From: SM1-73 sp964588305
Lineage (GTDB): Bacteria > Zixibacteria > MSB-5A5 > SM1-73
DNA length: 64,000 nt
Reading direction: 5' to 3'
Assembly: GCA_964588305.1 (NCBI GenBank)
Contig: CAZPOP010000005.1
Coordinates: forward strand, 1 to 64,000
Position numbers and translations under genes: made by a program. Below are positions 1-9,232 of this stretch, in pieces. Under the pieces are notes generated by a model that saw only the letters and a list, made by a program, of their open reading frames with translations, was not told the DNA's origin and made no database searches. Every line of letters starts with the position of its first letter. Position 1 is the stretch's first letter.

Positions 1-590
1 TGCCTCTCACCAATTCAATATCCGGCGAGGTCATAAATCGCTCCTGTGAGCCGGGGCAAAACGTTTCCACCCAGAGTATTCTCTTCGTAATTGCGGATAG
101 ACTCGTGGCAAGTGTGGAAGTGGATGAGGCAGATATCGGCAAGATAAGATCGGGACAGCAGACCTGGATCGTGCTGGATGCTTTTCCCGACGAACGGCTG
201 AAAGGACGGGTGACCAAAATTTCCCGAGAAGGAACGCTGGTCTCGGACGTGGTGGTATACGATGTGATGGTGGACCCTCTAAAGGTGCCGCGTCACTGGG
301 CCTCAGGAATGACAGCCAACGTGGAGTTTATGGTGGCGAAAAAGGATAGTATACTTGTGATTCCAAAAAGCGCAGTAAAAGAAAGGCAAGGGGAAAACTT
401 CGTTATGGTATTAGAAGAGAAGCCAATACCCCGTGTGGTCGAGGCCGGGATCACGGACGGAAGAATGATTGAGATAACTCAAGGTCTAAGGGAAGGCGAT
501 ACGATATTACAGGATGGTGTAGAAGTGGACTCCACGAAAGGGGATAACTTCCGGCCACCAATGATGGGGATCATGAGGAGACCGCGATGA
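1..590 (+). CDS. MacA-like periplasmic adaptor (HlyD/RND type), 3' part
   Basis: The reading frame is open from base 3 to the TGA at 588-590, so the gene starts upstream of the window; the GTG at 105 is internal. The visible part has the beta-barrel and membrane-proximal region of HlyD/MacA adaptors (SISGEV, then ASVEVDEADIGKIRSGQ, GMTANVEF, VIPKSAV, GLREGDTIL). Such adaptors link an inner-membrane pump to an outer-membrane channel. The stop overlaps the start of macB by four bases (ATGA), indicating translational coupling and a MacA-MacB pair. The missing N-terminus should carry the membrane anchor, lipoyl domain and coiled-coil hairpin. Confidence 0.88.
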   Translation, partial: PLTNSISGEVINRSCEPGQNVSTQSILFVIADRLVASVEVDEADIGKIRSGQQTWIVLDAFPDERLKGRVTKISREGTLVSDVVVYDVMVDPLKVPRHWASGMTANVEFMVAKKDSILVIPKSAVKERQGENFVMVLEEKPIPRVVEAGITDGRMIEITQGLREGDTILQDGVEVDSTKGDNFRPPMMGIMRRPR

Positions 591-2542
591 TAGAGTTGAA
601 AAATATCAGCAAAACCTACAGAATGGGGGATATAAAGGTTCCCGCCCTGAAAAACGCCTCGTTTAGGATTGACGATGGCGAGTTCATCGCTATTATGGGG
701 CCTTCGGGTTCCGGCAAGTCCACGCTTCTGAATGTCCTGGGCTGCTTGGACGTTCCCACCCGTGGTCAATATCTGTTTGACGGCATAAATGTAGGTGAAT
801 TCTCCGAATCTCAACTGGCCCGGATACGAAATGAGAAGATAGGCTTTGTTTTTCAAACCTTCAACCTGCTTCCCCGTTTGAACGCATTGTCCAATGTAGA
901 GCTTCCACTTATATATTCGGGAAACCATAATAAACGAAAAGAGACGGCGGCCAGTGCACTACAGGCGGTGAATCTCGAAGACAGGGCCCATCACAGACCG
1001 AGGGAACTGTCCGGCGGACAACAACAGCGCGCTGCCATAGCCAGAGCACTGGTAAACGAACCGTCGATAATTCTGGCGGATGAGCCGACGGGTAATCTCG
1101 ATTCCAAATCCGGCCAGGAGATAATGTCAATCCTGACGCAGCTGAACAAGGATGGCATCACCATAGTCCTCATAACGCACGACGATTCGGTGGCATCTTA
1201 TGCTCAAAGAATCATCCGTTTGAAAGACGGTGAGATTGTGGAAGATCAGAAGGCCTCAGCTATGGAGGAGATTAGCCAGGCTTCTGTGCCGGCGCGGAAT
1301 GAGAAGAAAAGGAGGCGGTTCTCCCTGGCTGAGCTGACAGAAAGTCTTACTATGGCACTGTCCTCTATCTTTTCAAATAAGCTCCGCAGTTTCTTAACCA
1401 TGCTAGGGATTATTGTGGGAGTGGGAGCTGTGATTGCAATGATAGGTATAGGTCAGGGCGCCGGTGCTCAGATAACGGAACGTATCAGTGAGCTGGGGGC
1501 CAATCTCTTGATGGTGCGTCCGGGTGCTTCTCAAAGAGGGCCGGCACGATCAGCACGCGGAAGCATTACCTCTCTTACTTATGAGGACGCTCAGGCCATT
1601 GCCCAATGGTGCACCTCGGTTGCCAGAGTTGATGCGGAGTATTCCAGAAATGCTCAGGTAGTTTACGGAAATAGCAATACCAACACGAGCATAAATGGAG
1701 TGACGCCGAATTATCCACAGGTAAGGAATTTTCCGGTCGAGCTGGGTTCTTTTCTGACTGAAGAGGACAACCGATTTATGCGCCGGGTGGCGGTTCTGGG
1801 AAAAACGGTAGTCGGGGAGCTTTTCGGTGAAGAGAACCCTATAGGAGAATACATCAAGATCAAGCGGAGCATTTTTCAGGTGATCGGGGTTATGAGCGAA
1901 AAAGGAAGCAGCGGCTGGAGGGATGAGGACGATATCGTCTTTGTTCCCCTGAAGACCGCACAGAAAAGGTTATTTGGAGTGGATCATGTATCGGCTATCA
2001 ACGTAGAGGCAAAGAATGAAGATGTCATGGAGAACGCTTCTGCTGAGATTACCTCTATCATTCGTGAAAGACACAAGATCAGAGAGGGTGAAGAGGAGGA
2101 CTTCAACATCAGATCTCAAGCGGAGATTCTCTCCATGGTGGAGGAAACCAGCCAAACCTTTACCATGCTGCTTGCCGGCATTGCCGTGGTGAGCCTCATC
2201 GTGGGAGGGATCGGGATTATGAACATTATGTTTGTATCCGTTACCGAAAGGACCAGGGAAATAGGCATCCGCAAGGCAATTGGCGCCCAGCGGCGCGACA
2301 TTCTGAGTCAGTTCTTAATCGAGGCCATCATCGTGTCGCTGGCCGGCGGGATAATCGGCGTTTTCTCAGGAATCTTGGCTAGTAAGCTTATGAGTCAATT
2401 TGGCGGCTGGGAAACGGTCATCACGCCTATTTCAGTGGCTCTCTCTTTCTCATTCGCCCTGGCGGTAGGGCTCTTCTTTGGGTTCTATCCGGCACGCAAG
2501 GCCTCCCTCTTGAATCCTATTGACGCATTGAGATATGAGTAG
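587..2542 (+). CDS. macB: MacB-type ABC transporter, ATPase-permease fusion
   Basis: This is a 651-residue protein in the inner membrane. The N-terminal ABC ATPase has Walker [10 protein letters not shown] (residues 38-46), the Q-loop region [12 protein letters not shown], signature LSGGQ (141-145) and Walker B IILADEPT. It is followed by a linker, a first transmembrane helix ([20 protein letters not shown]), a periplasmic MacB core (about 290-510) and three C-terminal FtsX-type helices. Length and order match MacB, which exports macrolides, lipoproteins or peptides with MacA and a TolC-like channel. The start overlaps the adaptor stop. The substrate cannot be told from sequence; the neighbours (anti-sigma and CpxP-like proteins) suggest an envelope-stress role. 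Confidence 0.93.
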   Translation: MIELKNISKTYRMGDIKVPALKNASFRIDDGEFIAIMGPSGSGKSTLLNVLGCLDVPTRGQYLFDGINVGEFSESQLARIRNEKIGFVFQTFNLLPRLNALSNVELPLIYSGNHNKRKETAASALQAVNLEDRAHHRPRELSGGQQQRAAIARALVNEPSIILADEPTGNLDSKSGQEIMSILTQLNKDGITIVLITHDDSVASYAQRIIRLKDGEIVEDQKASAMEEISQASVPARNEKKRRRFSLAELTESLTMALSSIFSNKLRSFLTMLGIIVGVGAVIAMIGIGQGAGAQITERISELGANLLMVRPGASQRGPARSARGSITSLTYEDAQAIAQWCTSVARVDAEYSRNAQVVYGNSNTNTSINGVTPNYPQVRNFPVELGSFLTEEDNRFMRRVAVLGKTVVGELFGEENPIGEYIKIKRSIFQVIGVMSEKGSSGWRDEDDIVFVPLKTAQKRLFGVDHVSAINVEAKNEDVMENASAEITSIIRERHKIREGEEEDFNIRSQAEILSMVEETSQTFTMLLAGIAVVSLIVGGIGIMNIMFVSVTERTREIGIRKAIGAQRRDILSQFLIEAIIVSLAGGIIGVFSGILASKLMSQFGGWETVITPISVALSFSFALAVGLFFGFYPARKASLLNPIDALRYE

Positions 2543-2616
2543 TAAGAATACGACCGGAGACCGCAAGTTTTTTGCCGGAATCCGTGTCATAAAGATAGAA
2601 AAGAGGTCAATGAAAG

Positions 2617-3108
2617 ATGGACTGCAAGAATGTTAAAAAGAGTTTGATACCTCTCTTAGAGAATGAGCTGCCAGGAGAGCGGCGGGTGGAAATCGAAAAC
2701 CACCTGAAAAGTTGCCCCGACTGCTCCCGCCTGCTGGAAGAATTCCGCCTATTGTGGGATACTGTAGAACACCGGGAGAAAGTCCAGTCCTCTCCTCACT
2801 TTTGGATCAGACTGAAGCAGAGAGTCATCGAGTATGAAGAAGGAAGAAGGCCTGTTTGGGGATGGTTTGGAGAATTGGTTGGTTGGGCTCGGCCAGCATT
2901 TGCGGTTGCTGCTTTGCTGGTCTGCGTCTTCCTGGGCTATTCTCTGGGGAATTTCCCACAGTCTGCCAACGGCCAAACAGGATATCAGGTTGACGAACGG
3001 ACCGTCGCTCTGGAGCAGTTGTTCGATTCCTACAATTTGGATCCCTCAATCGGTTTGCCTAGCGGTTCCATTGAGGCCACCTACTTAGACATGATTTCGG
3101 GGGAATAG
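2617..3108 (+). CDS. zf-HC2 anti-sigma-factor-like membrane protein
   Basis: This 163-residue protein carries the zinc-binding pattern of putative zinc-finger (zf-HC2) anti-sigma factors: Cys3, His29, Cys33, Cys36 (ENHLKSCPDCSRLL). One transmembrane helix lies near residues 88-108 (PAFAVAALLVCVFLGYSLG), followed by a short periplasmic tail. Family members bind and hold ECF sigma factors at the membrane. No sigma factor gene lies between macB and this gene, so the partner may be upstream of the window or unlinked. It starts about 75 bp after macB and is followed at 9 bp by the next gene, so it is probably in the same operon. Confidence 0.82.
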   Translation: MDCKNVKKSLIPLLENELPGERRVEIENHLKSCPDCSRLLEEFRLLWDTVEHREKVQSSPHFWIRLKQRVIEYEEGRRPVWGWFGELVGWARPAFAVAALLVCVFLGYSLGNFPQSANGQTGYQVDERTVALEQLFDSYNLDPSIGLPSGSIEATYLDMISGE

Positions 3109-3117
3109 GAGGTAGTG

Positions 3118-3636
3118 ATGAAAAAGAGTTCGATCATTTTGTTCCTGGTGCTCTTGACCATTGTCAATGTTGCCGCGCTGGCAACCATCGGCTATCATCG
3201 CTTTCATCCGCGAAAACCATTCCACCCAGAGATTCGACCTGATATGCATAAGAATTTTGTCAAACAAGAACTTGAGTTGAATGAAAAGCAGGTTGAACAG
3301 TTCGAAGCCCATGTCGAGAAACTGAGGACCGAAATGGAGCCGATTCTTGATTCACTCAGGAGCAAAAGAAAGGATTTGATGGATGAAATACTGGCTGACG
3401 AGCCGAGCATGGACAAACTGGACGGGCTTTCAGAAGAAATCGGCGCCCTCCATGTTCAGCTTGGGAAGAAGACCACTGCACATATGCTGAAAGCAAGATC
3501 ATTCTTGACTCCCGAACAGCAGAGGAAGTTCTTCTCCCTTTTTAAGGAAAGAGGAGATCGGACAAGAGGGTTAGGAGACCGCGGAAGAGGAATCGGAAAA
3601 GGGCTCAGGCATCCTGATTTTGAGGAAGGGGAATAA
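3118..3636 (+). CDS. Spy/CpxP-like periplasmic protein (heavy-metal sensor type)
   Basis: This is a small protein of 172 residues from the ATG at 3118, preferred over the GTG at 3115 because AGGAGG lies at 3108-3113. An N-terminal membrane or signal segment (SIILFLVLLTIVNVAALATIGY) is followed by an all-helical, charged domain. Segments such as LELNEKQVEQFEAHVEKL and LTPEQQRKFFSLF match the LTxxQ logic of Spy/CpxP/ZraP proteins, which are periplasmic chaperones or metal-linked stress sensors. It has the small size and basic, glycine/arginine-rich tail common in uncultured members. It lies between an anti-sigma-like gene and an LTxxQ-repeat protein, supporting an envelope-stress cluster. Confidence 0.75.
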   Translation: MKKSSIILFLVLLTIVNVAALATIGYHRFHPRKPFHPEIRPDMHKNFVKQELELNEKQVEQFEAHVEKLRTEMEPILDSLRSKRKDLMDEILADEPSMDKLDGLSEEIGALHVQLGKKTTAHMLKARSFLTPEQQRKFFSLFKERGDRTRGLGDRGRGIGKGLRHPDFEEGE

Positions 3637-3638
3637 AC

Positions 3639-3875
3639 ATGAAATCAAATGACATCAAAGTCAATCATATCAGCACAGATGACCTGGCATTCTCAGCCTA
3701 TCTGAAAATGAAAGGTTGTCATCTCATCAAATCAGATCAAAAGAAATCAAAAAGCACCTTCATGTTTGACATCGGAACCGAAGATGCGAATTCGCTCAAG
3801 GTGGAATTCATCAACAGTGAGTTCTTGAGTTTTTACAATGAACTCAGAAACTTAAAGAAGTTAACCCTAAACTGA
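3639..3875 (+). CDS. DUF5659-like small protein
   Basis: This 78-residue protein starts 3 bp after the previous stop, so it is in the same operon. The pattern STDDLAFSAYLKMKG at the N-terminus and LKVEFINSEFLSFYNELRNLKKL at the C-terminus matches, as I recall it, DUF5659, a small soluble family of unknown function. There is no signal peptide or membrane segment, so it is probably cytoplasmic. Its place between two LTxxQ-type exported proteins is the only functional hint. Confidence 0.7.
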   Translation: MKSNDIKVNHISTDDLAFSAYLKMKGCHLIKSDQKKSKSTFMFDIGTEDANSLKVEFINSEFLSFYNELRNLKKLTLN

Positions 3876-3891
3876 ATGGGAGGAAGACAAA

Positions 3892-5454
3892 ATGAAGAGG
3901 ATTTCAATCATAGCAGGCATTATCACACTGGTGTTTTTAGTCGGCGTTCTTGTGGGCACAAGCGATGCTGTGTGGGCGCAGGGTCAGAGAGGTGATCATC
4001 CCGGGAAAGGCTTGTGGGCCAATCTGACCGAAGAGCAGAGAGAGGCTGTTCAGGAAAAGAGAGAAGAGATGCGAAGTCAGGGGGCTACCCGTGAAGAGAT
4101 TCACGAGGCAGTGGCTGAGATGCTCAAAGGTTACGGAATTGAGATGCCTGAGGACTGGAAAGGACCGCGTGGTTTTCGTGGCGGCTTCGGTCCTGGTCCA
4201 GGTGGCTTTTGGGCAGATCTGACCGATGAGCAGAGAGAGGCTGTTCAAGAAAAGAGAGAAGAGATGCGAAGTCAAGGGGCTACCCGTGAAGAGATCCACG
4301 AGGCAGTAGCTGAGATGCTTAAAGGTTACGGGGTTGACTTACCCGAAGGCTGGAAAGCACCGCGTGGTTTTCGTGGTGACTTCGGTCCTGGTCCGTTTGG
4401 CTTCTGCGCAGATCTGACAGATAAGCAGAGAGAAGCCATTCACGAGAAGACCAAAGAGATGCGAGACCAAGATGCTACCCGCGAGGAAATTCACGAGGCG
4501 GTGACCGAGATGCTCAAAGGTTACGGGGTTGACTTACCTGAAGATTGGAAGGGGCCGCGTGGCTTCCGAGATGGCTTTGGCCCTGGTCCAGGTGGCTTTT
4601 GGGCAGATCTGACCGAGGAACAGAGAGAAGCCATTCACGATAAGATTGAAGAAATGCGAGACCAAGATGCTACCCACGAGGAGATTCGGGACGCAGTGGC
4701 TGAAATGCTCAAAGGTTACGGGATTGACCTGCCTGAAGACTGGAAAGGACCGCGTGGCTTTCGTGACGGCTTCGGTCCTGGTCCAGGTGGCTTTTGGGCA
4801 GATCTGACCGAGGAACAGAGAGAAGCCATTCACGAAAAGATCAAAGAGATGCGAGACCAGGATGCTACACGGGAGGAGATTCACTCTGCGGTAGCCGAGA
4901 TGCTTAAAGGTTACGGCATCGAATTGCCCGAGAATTGGGGTGAGGGACGCCGGGGTGATCGCAGGCACAGATGCGCTCTCACCCAGGAGCAGCGGGAGAT
5001 AATTCGAAATCTTGCCGATGAGCAGAGGCAAACTGTTCGCAAGACCATAAGAGAGATGCGAAAACAGGGTGCTGCTTGCGAAGAGATTCAAGCTGCGGTA
5101 GTCGAGTTGCTGGGAGGTTTTGGTATCGAATCTTCCGAGGATTCCGAAAGCACATCTTCTGAAACGGCACCTGCTGAACTTCAAATTGAAGCTCAGAGCT
5201 ATCCTAATCCCTTCAATCCGCAAACTGAGATTGCCTACAATCTGCCTCAGAATTCTTATGTTAAGCTCACCATCTATAATGCACAGGGTCAAAAAGTCAA
5301 ATCTCTGGTGGATGAGTATCAGAGTGCGGGACCAAAAAAAGTAATCTGGGATGGTTGCGCTGAAGGCGGAGAAAAGGTGGCAAGTGGGGTTTATTTGTAC
5401 CGCATCGAGGCCGGCCCCCACAATGTGACGAATCGTATGGTTCTGCTCAAGTAA
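3892..5454 (+). CDS. Secreted protein of six LTxxQ-containing repeats with C-terminal sorting domain
   Basis: This 520-residue protein has a signal peptide (residues 1-30, ending near AVWAQG). It has five nearly exact 65-residue repeats starting at residues 42, 107, 172, 237 and 302 (195 bp period in DNA), plus a degenerate sixth from about 361. Each repeat reads WADLTEEQREAIHEK, then a helix ending EMLKGYG, then a short GPRGF/FGPGPGGF linker. LTEEQRE resembles the LTxxQ motif of the Spy/CpxP-like gene three positions upstream. Residues 430-520 form an NPFNP-type FlgD-like or type IX sorting domain (SYPNPFNPQTEIAYNL to NRMVLLK). SD is GGGAGG before the ATG. The repeat function is unknown. A 295-codon antisense frame over the repeats is a codon-usage shadow. 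Confidence 0.85.
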   Translation: MKRISIIAGIITLVFLVGVLVGTSDAVWAQGQRGDHPGKGLWANLTEEQREAVQEKREEMRSQGATREEIHEAVAEMLKGYGIEMPEDWKGPRGFRGGFGPGPGGFWADLTDEQREAVQEKREEMRSQGATREEIHEAVAEMLKGYGVDLPEGWKAPRGFRGDFGPGPFGFCADLTDKQREAIHEKTKEMRDQDATREEIHEAVTEMLKGYGVDLPEDWKGPRGFRDGFGPGPGGFWADLTEEQREAIHDKIEEMRDQDATHEEIRDAVAEMLKGYGIDLPEDWKGPRGFRDGFGPGPGGFWADLTEEQREAIHEKIKEMRDQDATREEIHSAVAEMLKGYGIELPENWGEGRRGDRRHRCALTQEQREIIRNLADEQRQTVRKTIREMRKQGAACEEIQAAVVELLGGFGIESSEDSESTSSETAPAELQIEAQSYPNPFNPQTEIAYNLPQNSYVKLTIYNAQGQKVKSLVDEYQSAGPKKVIWDGCAEGGEKVASGVYLYRIEAGPHNVTNRMVLLK

Positions 5455-5487
5455 ACTACCGTTCCTCTGAACTTACATCCATTCGCT

Positions 5488-5524
5488 GGGGGTGACCGAA
5501 CATTCAGGTTACCCCCGACTTTTT
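5488..5524 (+). terminator. Rho-independent terminator after the repeat-protein gene
   Basis: A 10-bp stem GGGGGTGACC / GGTTACCCCC (one G-T pair) with a 9-nt loop is followed by a T run at 5520-5524, 34 bp past the stop codon. It closes the plus-strand envelope operon. Confidence 0.8.
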
Positions 5525-5549
5525 AACCGGTCAGTAATGAGGTATAAAG

Positions 5550-6410
5550 ATGAGCTACAAAGATATTACTGCCCTGAGCGCCAAAGCACTTCTTCTGTTA
5601 ACACTCACCAGCTCTACCCTATTGACGGGTTGCAAAACTCAGAAGGTTCCGACTCACTGGTCGACAGAACCGGTGCAAGTAGACGGTGAAATGACCGAAT
5701 GGGCCAGCGGATCCACCGTCTATTTTGAAGACCCCGGGGTGCAACTGGGTTTGTGCAATGATAGCGAAAATCTCTACATTCTTTTGCGTTTCAATAACCA
5801 AGCCTGGGCACGGGCCATCCGCACGGGTGGTATGACCCTGTGGCTGGATAATTCCGGCAAAAAGAAGAAGGATTTGGGCGTCCGTTACACTGGTGGACCG
5901 TCCCTTCCAGATATGCAGAAGTCGGAGACGACCGATAGGGGCGGATTCCGGGAAAGCCTGACACCTGAGCAGCAACAGCGCCTCCTGGAAATGCAGAAAG
6001 CCATGGCTGATCAAATCACGATTATCGACAAAAAGAACAATGAGGAAAAGTCCGTGCGGGCCGATGGCTCCGGCGGGCCGGCTGCCTGTTTTGCCTCTCC
6101 CCAGGGCACCTACACATATGAATTCAGCATCCCGCTGAAGAAAGGCGATGTTTTCGATTGCGGCATCGGGGCGGAGCCAGGACAGGTCATCTGTCTTGGA
6201 TTGGAGTGGGGCGGAATGGGTAAGGAGAATCGCCAAAGGATGATGGAACGAATGGGTGGCGGTCCACCCGGTGGTATGGCTGGTGGTCCGCCTGGCGGTA
6301 TGGGTGGCGGTCGGGGCGGAGGACCTCGGGGCGGTGGCGGCATGGAGCCACCCGAGGAGCAGGAGCTTTGGGTGAAAACTCAGTTGGCTTCACCTCCAGC
6401 AGGATGGTGA
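5550..6410 (+). CDS. Lipoprotein with CBM9/DOMON-like N-terminal domain and Gly/Met-rich tail
   Basis: This 286-residue protein has a lipobox LTGC ending at Cys28. After it comes a region typical of CBM9-like or DOMON-like domains (VDGEMTEWASGSTVYFED, LGLCNDSENLYILLRFNN, GMTLWLDNSGK). The middle has LTPEQQQRLLEMQKAM, again an LTxxQ-like helix. The end (about 220-270) is a low-complexity tail of GG, GM and GP turns (GGPPGGMAGG, RGGGPRGGGG). The SD is AGGTATAAAG and the start ATG is at 5550. Ligand and function are unknown. Confidence 0.72.
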   Translation: MSYKDITALSAKALLLLTLTSSTLLTGCKTQKVPTHWSTEPVQVDGEMTEWASGSTVYFEDPGVQLGLCNDSENLYILLRFNNQAWARAIRTGGMTLWLDNSGKKKKDLGVRYTGGPSLPDMQKSETTDRGGFRESLTPEQQQRLLEMQKAMADQITIIDKKNNEEKSVRADGSGGPAACFASPQGTYTYEFSIPLKKGDVFDCGIGAEPGQVICLGLEWGGMGKENRQRMMERMGGGPPGGMAGGPPGGMGGGRGGGPRGGGGMEPPEEQELWVKTQLASPPAGW

Positions 6411-6414
6411 AAAG

Positions 6415-7188
6415 ATGATGCAGTGGTTTGATGAAGGGATAACGCGGTGGGCAGCCGTCTTCGGCAGTCTGGCTGCTCTCTTGCTATTGTTGCTCTCCTG
6501 TGCCACCGCGCCTCCTTCTCGAAAATATGTGAGTCCGGTTCTTGACTCGCAGGGCCGGACGGAGGAGTCCTTCCGCGCGCTGTGGGAGAAGCGAACGGTG
6601 AACCTGGGGGCGGCTCCCGGTGGTGCAGGACCTATGCGATTTCTCAACCCGCTCCGAATGACAGGCGGCCCGGCGGGCGGAATGGGCGAATTTCCGCTTC
6701 ATGTCACCGCCACACTGATGGACTCCCTCCTGATAGAGGCCGGCTTGCAATACCACGCTGATCTGGTCAAGATGACACCAGAAGAGCGGACAGACTTTCG
6801 AAAAGCTTACATCCAACGCTACGGTGTTGAAGATCATCTTCTTATCTGGTGTGAGCTGCAAACCTCCTGGGCGGAACTCTTTCTGGACCTCGACCGCTGG
6901 ATAATCTTCATTGAGGACGATGCCGGCAATCGGTATGAACCTGTGCGAGTAGTCGAGCAATCTCAATCTTCTCGCGAAATGGGAATGGACATGTTACCAA
7001 GATTCCAGCCTGAAAGGAGACGGCCAAGCTGGGAGATTCATCATAAGACCGTGATGCTTTGCTTTCCCAAGCGAGATTTCTACGGAGCCCCGGTTCTATC
7101 CAAAGAAGTGGAGTTCTTGAAGCTGGTCTTTCAACAGAGTGACGATGGGAGAACAAGGGCGGAGGGAATCTGGGCGTTCAAAGAATAA
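6415..7188 (+). CDS. Lipoprotein of unknown function
   Basis: This 257-residue protein starts 5 bp after the previous stop and is probably co-transcribed. An unusually long N-region precedes a hydrophobic stretch ending in the lipobox LLSC (Cys29). The mature part has no family I recognise; it contains MTPEERTDFRKAYIQRYGVEDH and a stretch VMLCFPKRDFYGAPVLSKE. It shares the envelope setting of the two lipoprotein neighbours and precedes the TonB module by 37 bp. Confidence 0.65.
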   Translation: MMQWFDEGITRWAAVFGSLAALLLLLLSCATAPPSRKYVSPVLDSQGRTEESFRALWEKRTVNLGAAPGGAGPMRFLNPLRMTGGPAGGMGEFPLHVTATLMDSLLIEAGLQYHADLVKMTPEERTDFRKAYIQRYGVEDHLLIWCELQTSWAELFLDLDRWIIFIEDDAGNRYEPVRVVEQSQSSREMGMDMLPRFQPERRRPSWEIHHKTVMLCFPKRDFYGAPVLSKEVEFLKLVFQQSDDGRTRAEGIWAFKE

Positions 7189-7225
7189 GCATGGTTTCGG
7201 TCACACGTAAAGGAAAAAGAGGGGA

Positions 7226-8134
7226 ATGAACGTTATTGGCTTGAAATATGCCAGTCTGGATAAAGAGAAAAGGAAGTTTCTCTTTGCCATCGTAATTTCC
7301 TTTTTCTTTCATCTTTTTCTTCTGTACCTGCTTGAATCAGAGAATGCTTACGTGATCGATCTGAAACAAAGTCTTGAGATAACTCCTGAAGAGGTGGTTA
7401 TCGTCTTTCCTGAGAACAAGCCGAAACAAATTGTCGAGAACACTGGCGAAAACGAGGAGATTCCGGAAAGATCCGATCTTTTGTCTGAGAGGAATTCTCG
7501 TGCCAAAAATGAGAACTTGCTGGAACAGATGCAAAACCAGCTATACAGCATCGGAAATACACCTTTTGCCAATCTTTCCCAACCTCGATCTCTGGCTCAA
7601 AATTCCTATGCTGAGAAGTTAAATCGCGGGTCAACTGAAAAGTTCAGCCGGGAAGCCTTGTTAGCTGACAGAGGTTCCCAAGCACCTGGCCACACGCAGA
7701 TCGACAGAGCTGTGCCCGGAAGCCAAGAGGCTCATGTCAGGGAAAATGACGGCACGAATAATCTTTACGATCAAAAGGAATTCTCCGCAGACGAGTTGGG
7801 AAGTTTGACGTTGAGCACCTATGCCTGGGAATGGGCATCTTACATAAATTACTTCAAAAAGAGGCTATATGAGGTTTGGCGCGCACCTCCGGCGTATTTC
7901 AGCCTGGGAGTGATACACGGTTATACGGTAATTCGTCTCATAATCGACCGGAACGGCCAAATGGTCAACAGTCGAGTGCTGGAACAGAATGGTCATTCTT
8001 CTCTGCAAACTTCGAGTGAAAACGCGGTCAGTGCCGTTTTCCCTTTAGAGCCATTACCGGCAGATTTTCCCGACGAGACTCTAACACTCACCTTGACCTT
8101 GTTTTATCCCAACCTGAGAAAAAGGAGTGATTGA
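7226..8134 (+). CDS. TonB-family energy transducer
   Basis: This 302-residue protein has an N-terminal helix (FLFAIVISFFFHLFLLYLLE, about 18-37). A long polar region spans the periplasm. The C-terminal TonB-like domain reads INYFKKRLYEVWRAPPAY, then GYTVIRLIIDRNGQMVNSRVLEQNGHSSLQ. It passes proton-motive energy from ExbB-ExbD to an outer-membrane receptor. ExbB starts two bases after the stop, so the genes are co-translated. SD is AGAGGGG. The receptor is not in the window. Confidence 0.85.
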   Translation: MNVIGLKYASLDKEKRKFLFAIVISFFFHLFLLYLLESENAYVIDLKQSLEITPEEVVIVFPENKPKQIVENTGENEEIPERSDLLSERNSRAKNENLLEQMQNQLYSIGNTPFANLSQPRSLAQNSYAEKLNRGSTEKFSREALLADRGSQAPGHTQIDRAVPGSQEAHVRENDGTNNLYDQKEFSADELGSLTLSTYAWEWASYINYFKKRLYEVWRAPPAYFSLGVIHGYTVIRLIIDRNGQMVNSRVLEQNGHSSLQTSSENAVSAVFPLEPLPADFPDETLTLTLTLFYPNLRKRSD

Positions 8135-8135
8135 T

Positions 8136-8795
8136 ATGCTGGAATTATTCGAACGCGGCGGTGTTATGATTTATCCTTTGGCTTTTTCCTCCTTGCTCGC
8201 GGTTGCGATCATTGTTGAACGTTTGATCACGCTGCGCCGCAAAAAGATAATCATACCGGAGATCATCAACGTCGTGGAGCAATTCAATTCTCTTAAGGAT
8301 GTCGATCTGGCTAAAAACATTTGCCTGCGCTATGAAGGACCGCTGCCCAGCATCATTAGAATAGGATTGGAAAATAGTGATCTGGATAGAAATGGAATTA
8401 AGGAACTGATCGAAGACCAAGGAAGGCAGGAGATACGTAAACTGGGAAAAGGTCTGGGGATACTGGAGACCGTGGCGGCCATTGCACCACTTATGGGCTT
8501 GGCGGGAACCGTCCTGGGAATGATTAAGGTGTTTGGCGTAATCAAGGAGCAAGGGGTTGGTCAAGCAGCAGCCCTTTCCGGAGGAATCTCCGAGGCATTG
8601 TTGACCACCGTGACCGGATTGTTCATCGGGATACCGGCACTGATCTTTTACAACTACTTTTCCCACAAGGCCGAAAACTTCGTTCTGGACATAGAAAAAC
8701 ATTCCGGCCTTTTAGTCAAAAAACTGAATAGCATTAAATCAAGCAGCGAAATCAAGAATGGCGCTCCACAACCAATAAATGTGAATCGCCAATAG
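8136..8795 (+). CDS. exbB: MotA/TolQ/ExbB proton channel protein
   Basis: This is 219 residues from the ATG at 8136, chosen because AAAGGAG lies at 8121-8127; the GTG at 8127 overlaps that site. Three membrane helices fit the family: residues 10-28 (VMIYPLAFSSLLAVAIIVE), the segment GLGILETVAAIAPLMGLAGTVLGMI, and LLTTVTGLFIGIPALIFYNYF. The motif GLLGTVxGM-like (LMGLAGTVLGMIKVF) is the ExbB/TolQ signature. It forms the inner-membrane proton channel with ExbD. It could be called TolQ, but the TonB neighbour supports ExbB. Confidence 0.9.
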   Translation: MLELFERGGVMIYPLAFSSLLAVAIIVERLITLRRKKIIIPEIINVVEQFNSLKDVDLAKNICLRYEGPLPSIIRIGLENSDLDRNGIKELIEDQGRQEIRKLGKGLGILETVAAIAPLMGLAGTVLGMIKVFGVIKEQGVGQAAALSGGISEALLTTVTGLFIGIPALIFYNYFSHKAENFVLDIEKHSGLLVKKLNSIKSSSEIKNGAPQPINVNRQ

Positions 8796-8812
8796 CCAAT
8801 CAGATAGTTGCC

Positions 8813-9232
8813 ATGAAACTCGTAACACGACGCCGACGAAAAGTCACGTTGAATTTGACCTCCCTGATCGACGTTTTGTTTATCTTGATTATTTTCTTCG
8901 CCGTGTCCTCTACCTTCCTGGAACAGCCGGGAATAGAACTGAAATTGCCTGAGGCAGAAAGCAGTGAGGCCCACACGGCACAAAAGATCATAATTTATGT
9001 TGACCGTGAAGAAAACATCTTTCTGAATGATGATCCGATGGAACTGGAAACATTAGGAGACGCGGTTCAATCTTTGGTCTCGGCACAAGAGGAAAAGAGC
9101 GTCATCTTGCGTGCCGACAGCGCGGTGAAACATGGAATGGTTATATCTATTATGGACCTTCTGCGCAAGAAGGGCATATTCAAAATTATCGTTTCCACGG
9201 AAAAGCCATCCCGAGAAGCAACTGGTGAGTAA
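8813..9232 (+). CDS. exbD: ExbD/TolR biopolymer transport protein
   Basis: This 139-residue protein has a basic N-terminus and one helix with the conserved proton-carrying aspartate (LTSLIDVLFILIIFF, Asp20). A periplasmic domain follows, with VILRADSAVKHGMVISIMDLLRKKGI, typical of ExbD/TolR. It follows exbB by 17 bp. No clear SD precedes the ATG, so translation may depend on exbB. It completes the TonB-ExbB-ExbD module. Confidence 0.9.
   Translation: MKLVTRRRRKVTLNLTSLIDVLFILIIFFAVSSTFLEQPGIELKLPEAESSEAHTAQKIIIYVDREENIFLNDDPMELETLGDAVQSLVSAQEEKSVILRADSAVKHGMVISIMDLLRKKGIFKIIVSTEKPSREATGE

Noticed and set aside
4534..5421. Long minus-strand frame (295 codons) opposite the repeat gene
   Set aside because: It mirrors the 195-bp repeats, has no SD, signal or family; it is a codon-usage shadow of the plus-strand gene.
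5619..6236. 205-codon minus-strand frame over the lipoprotein gene
   Set aside because: It is antisense to a lipobox protein and has no SD or domain.
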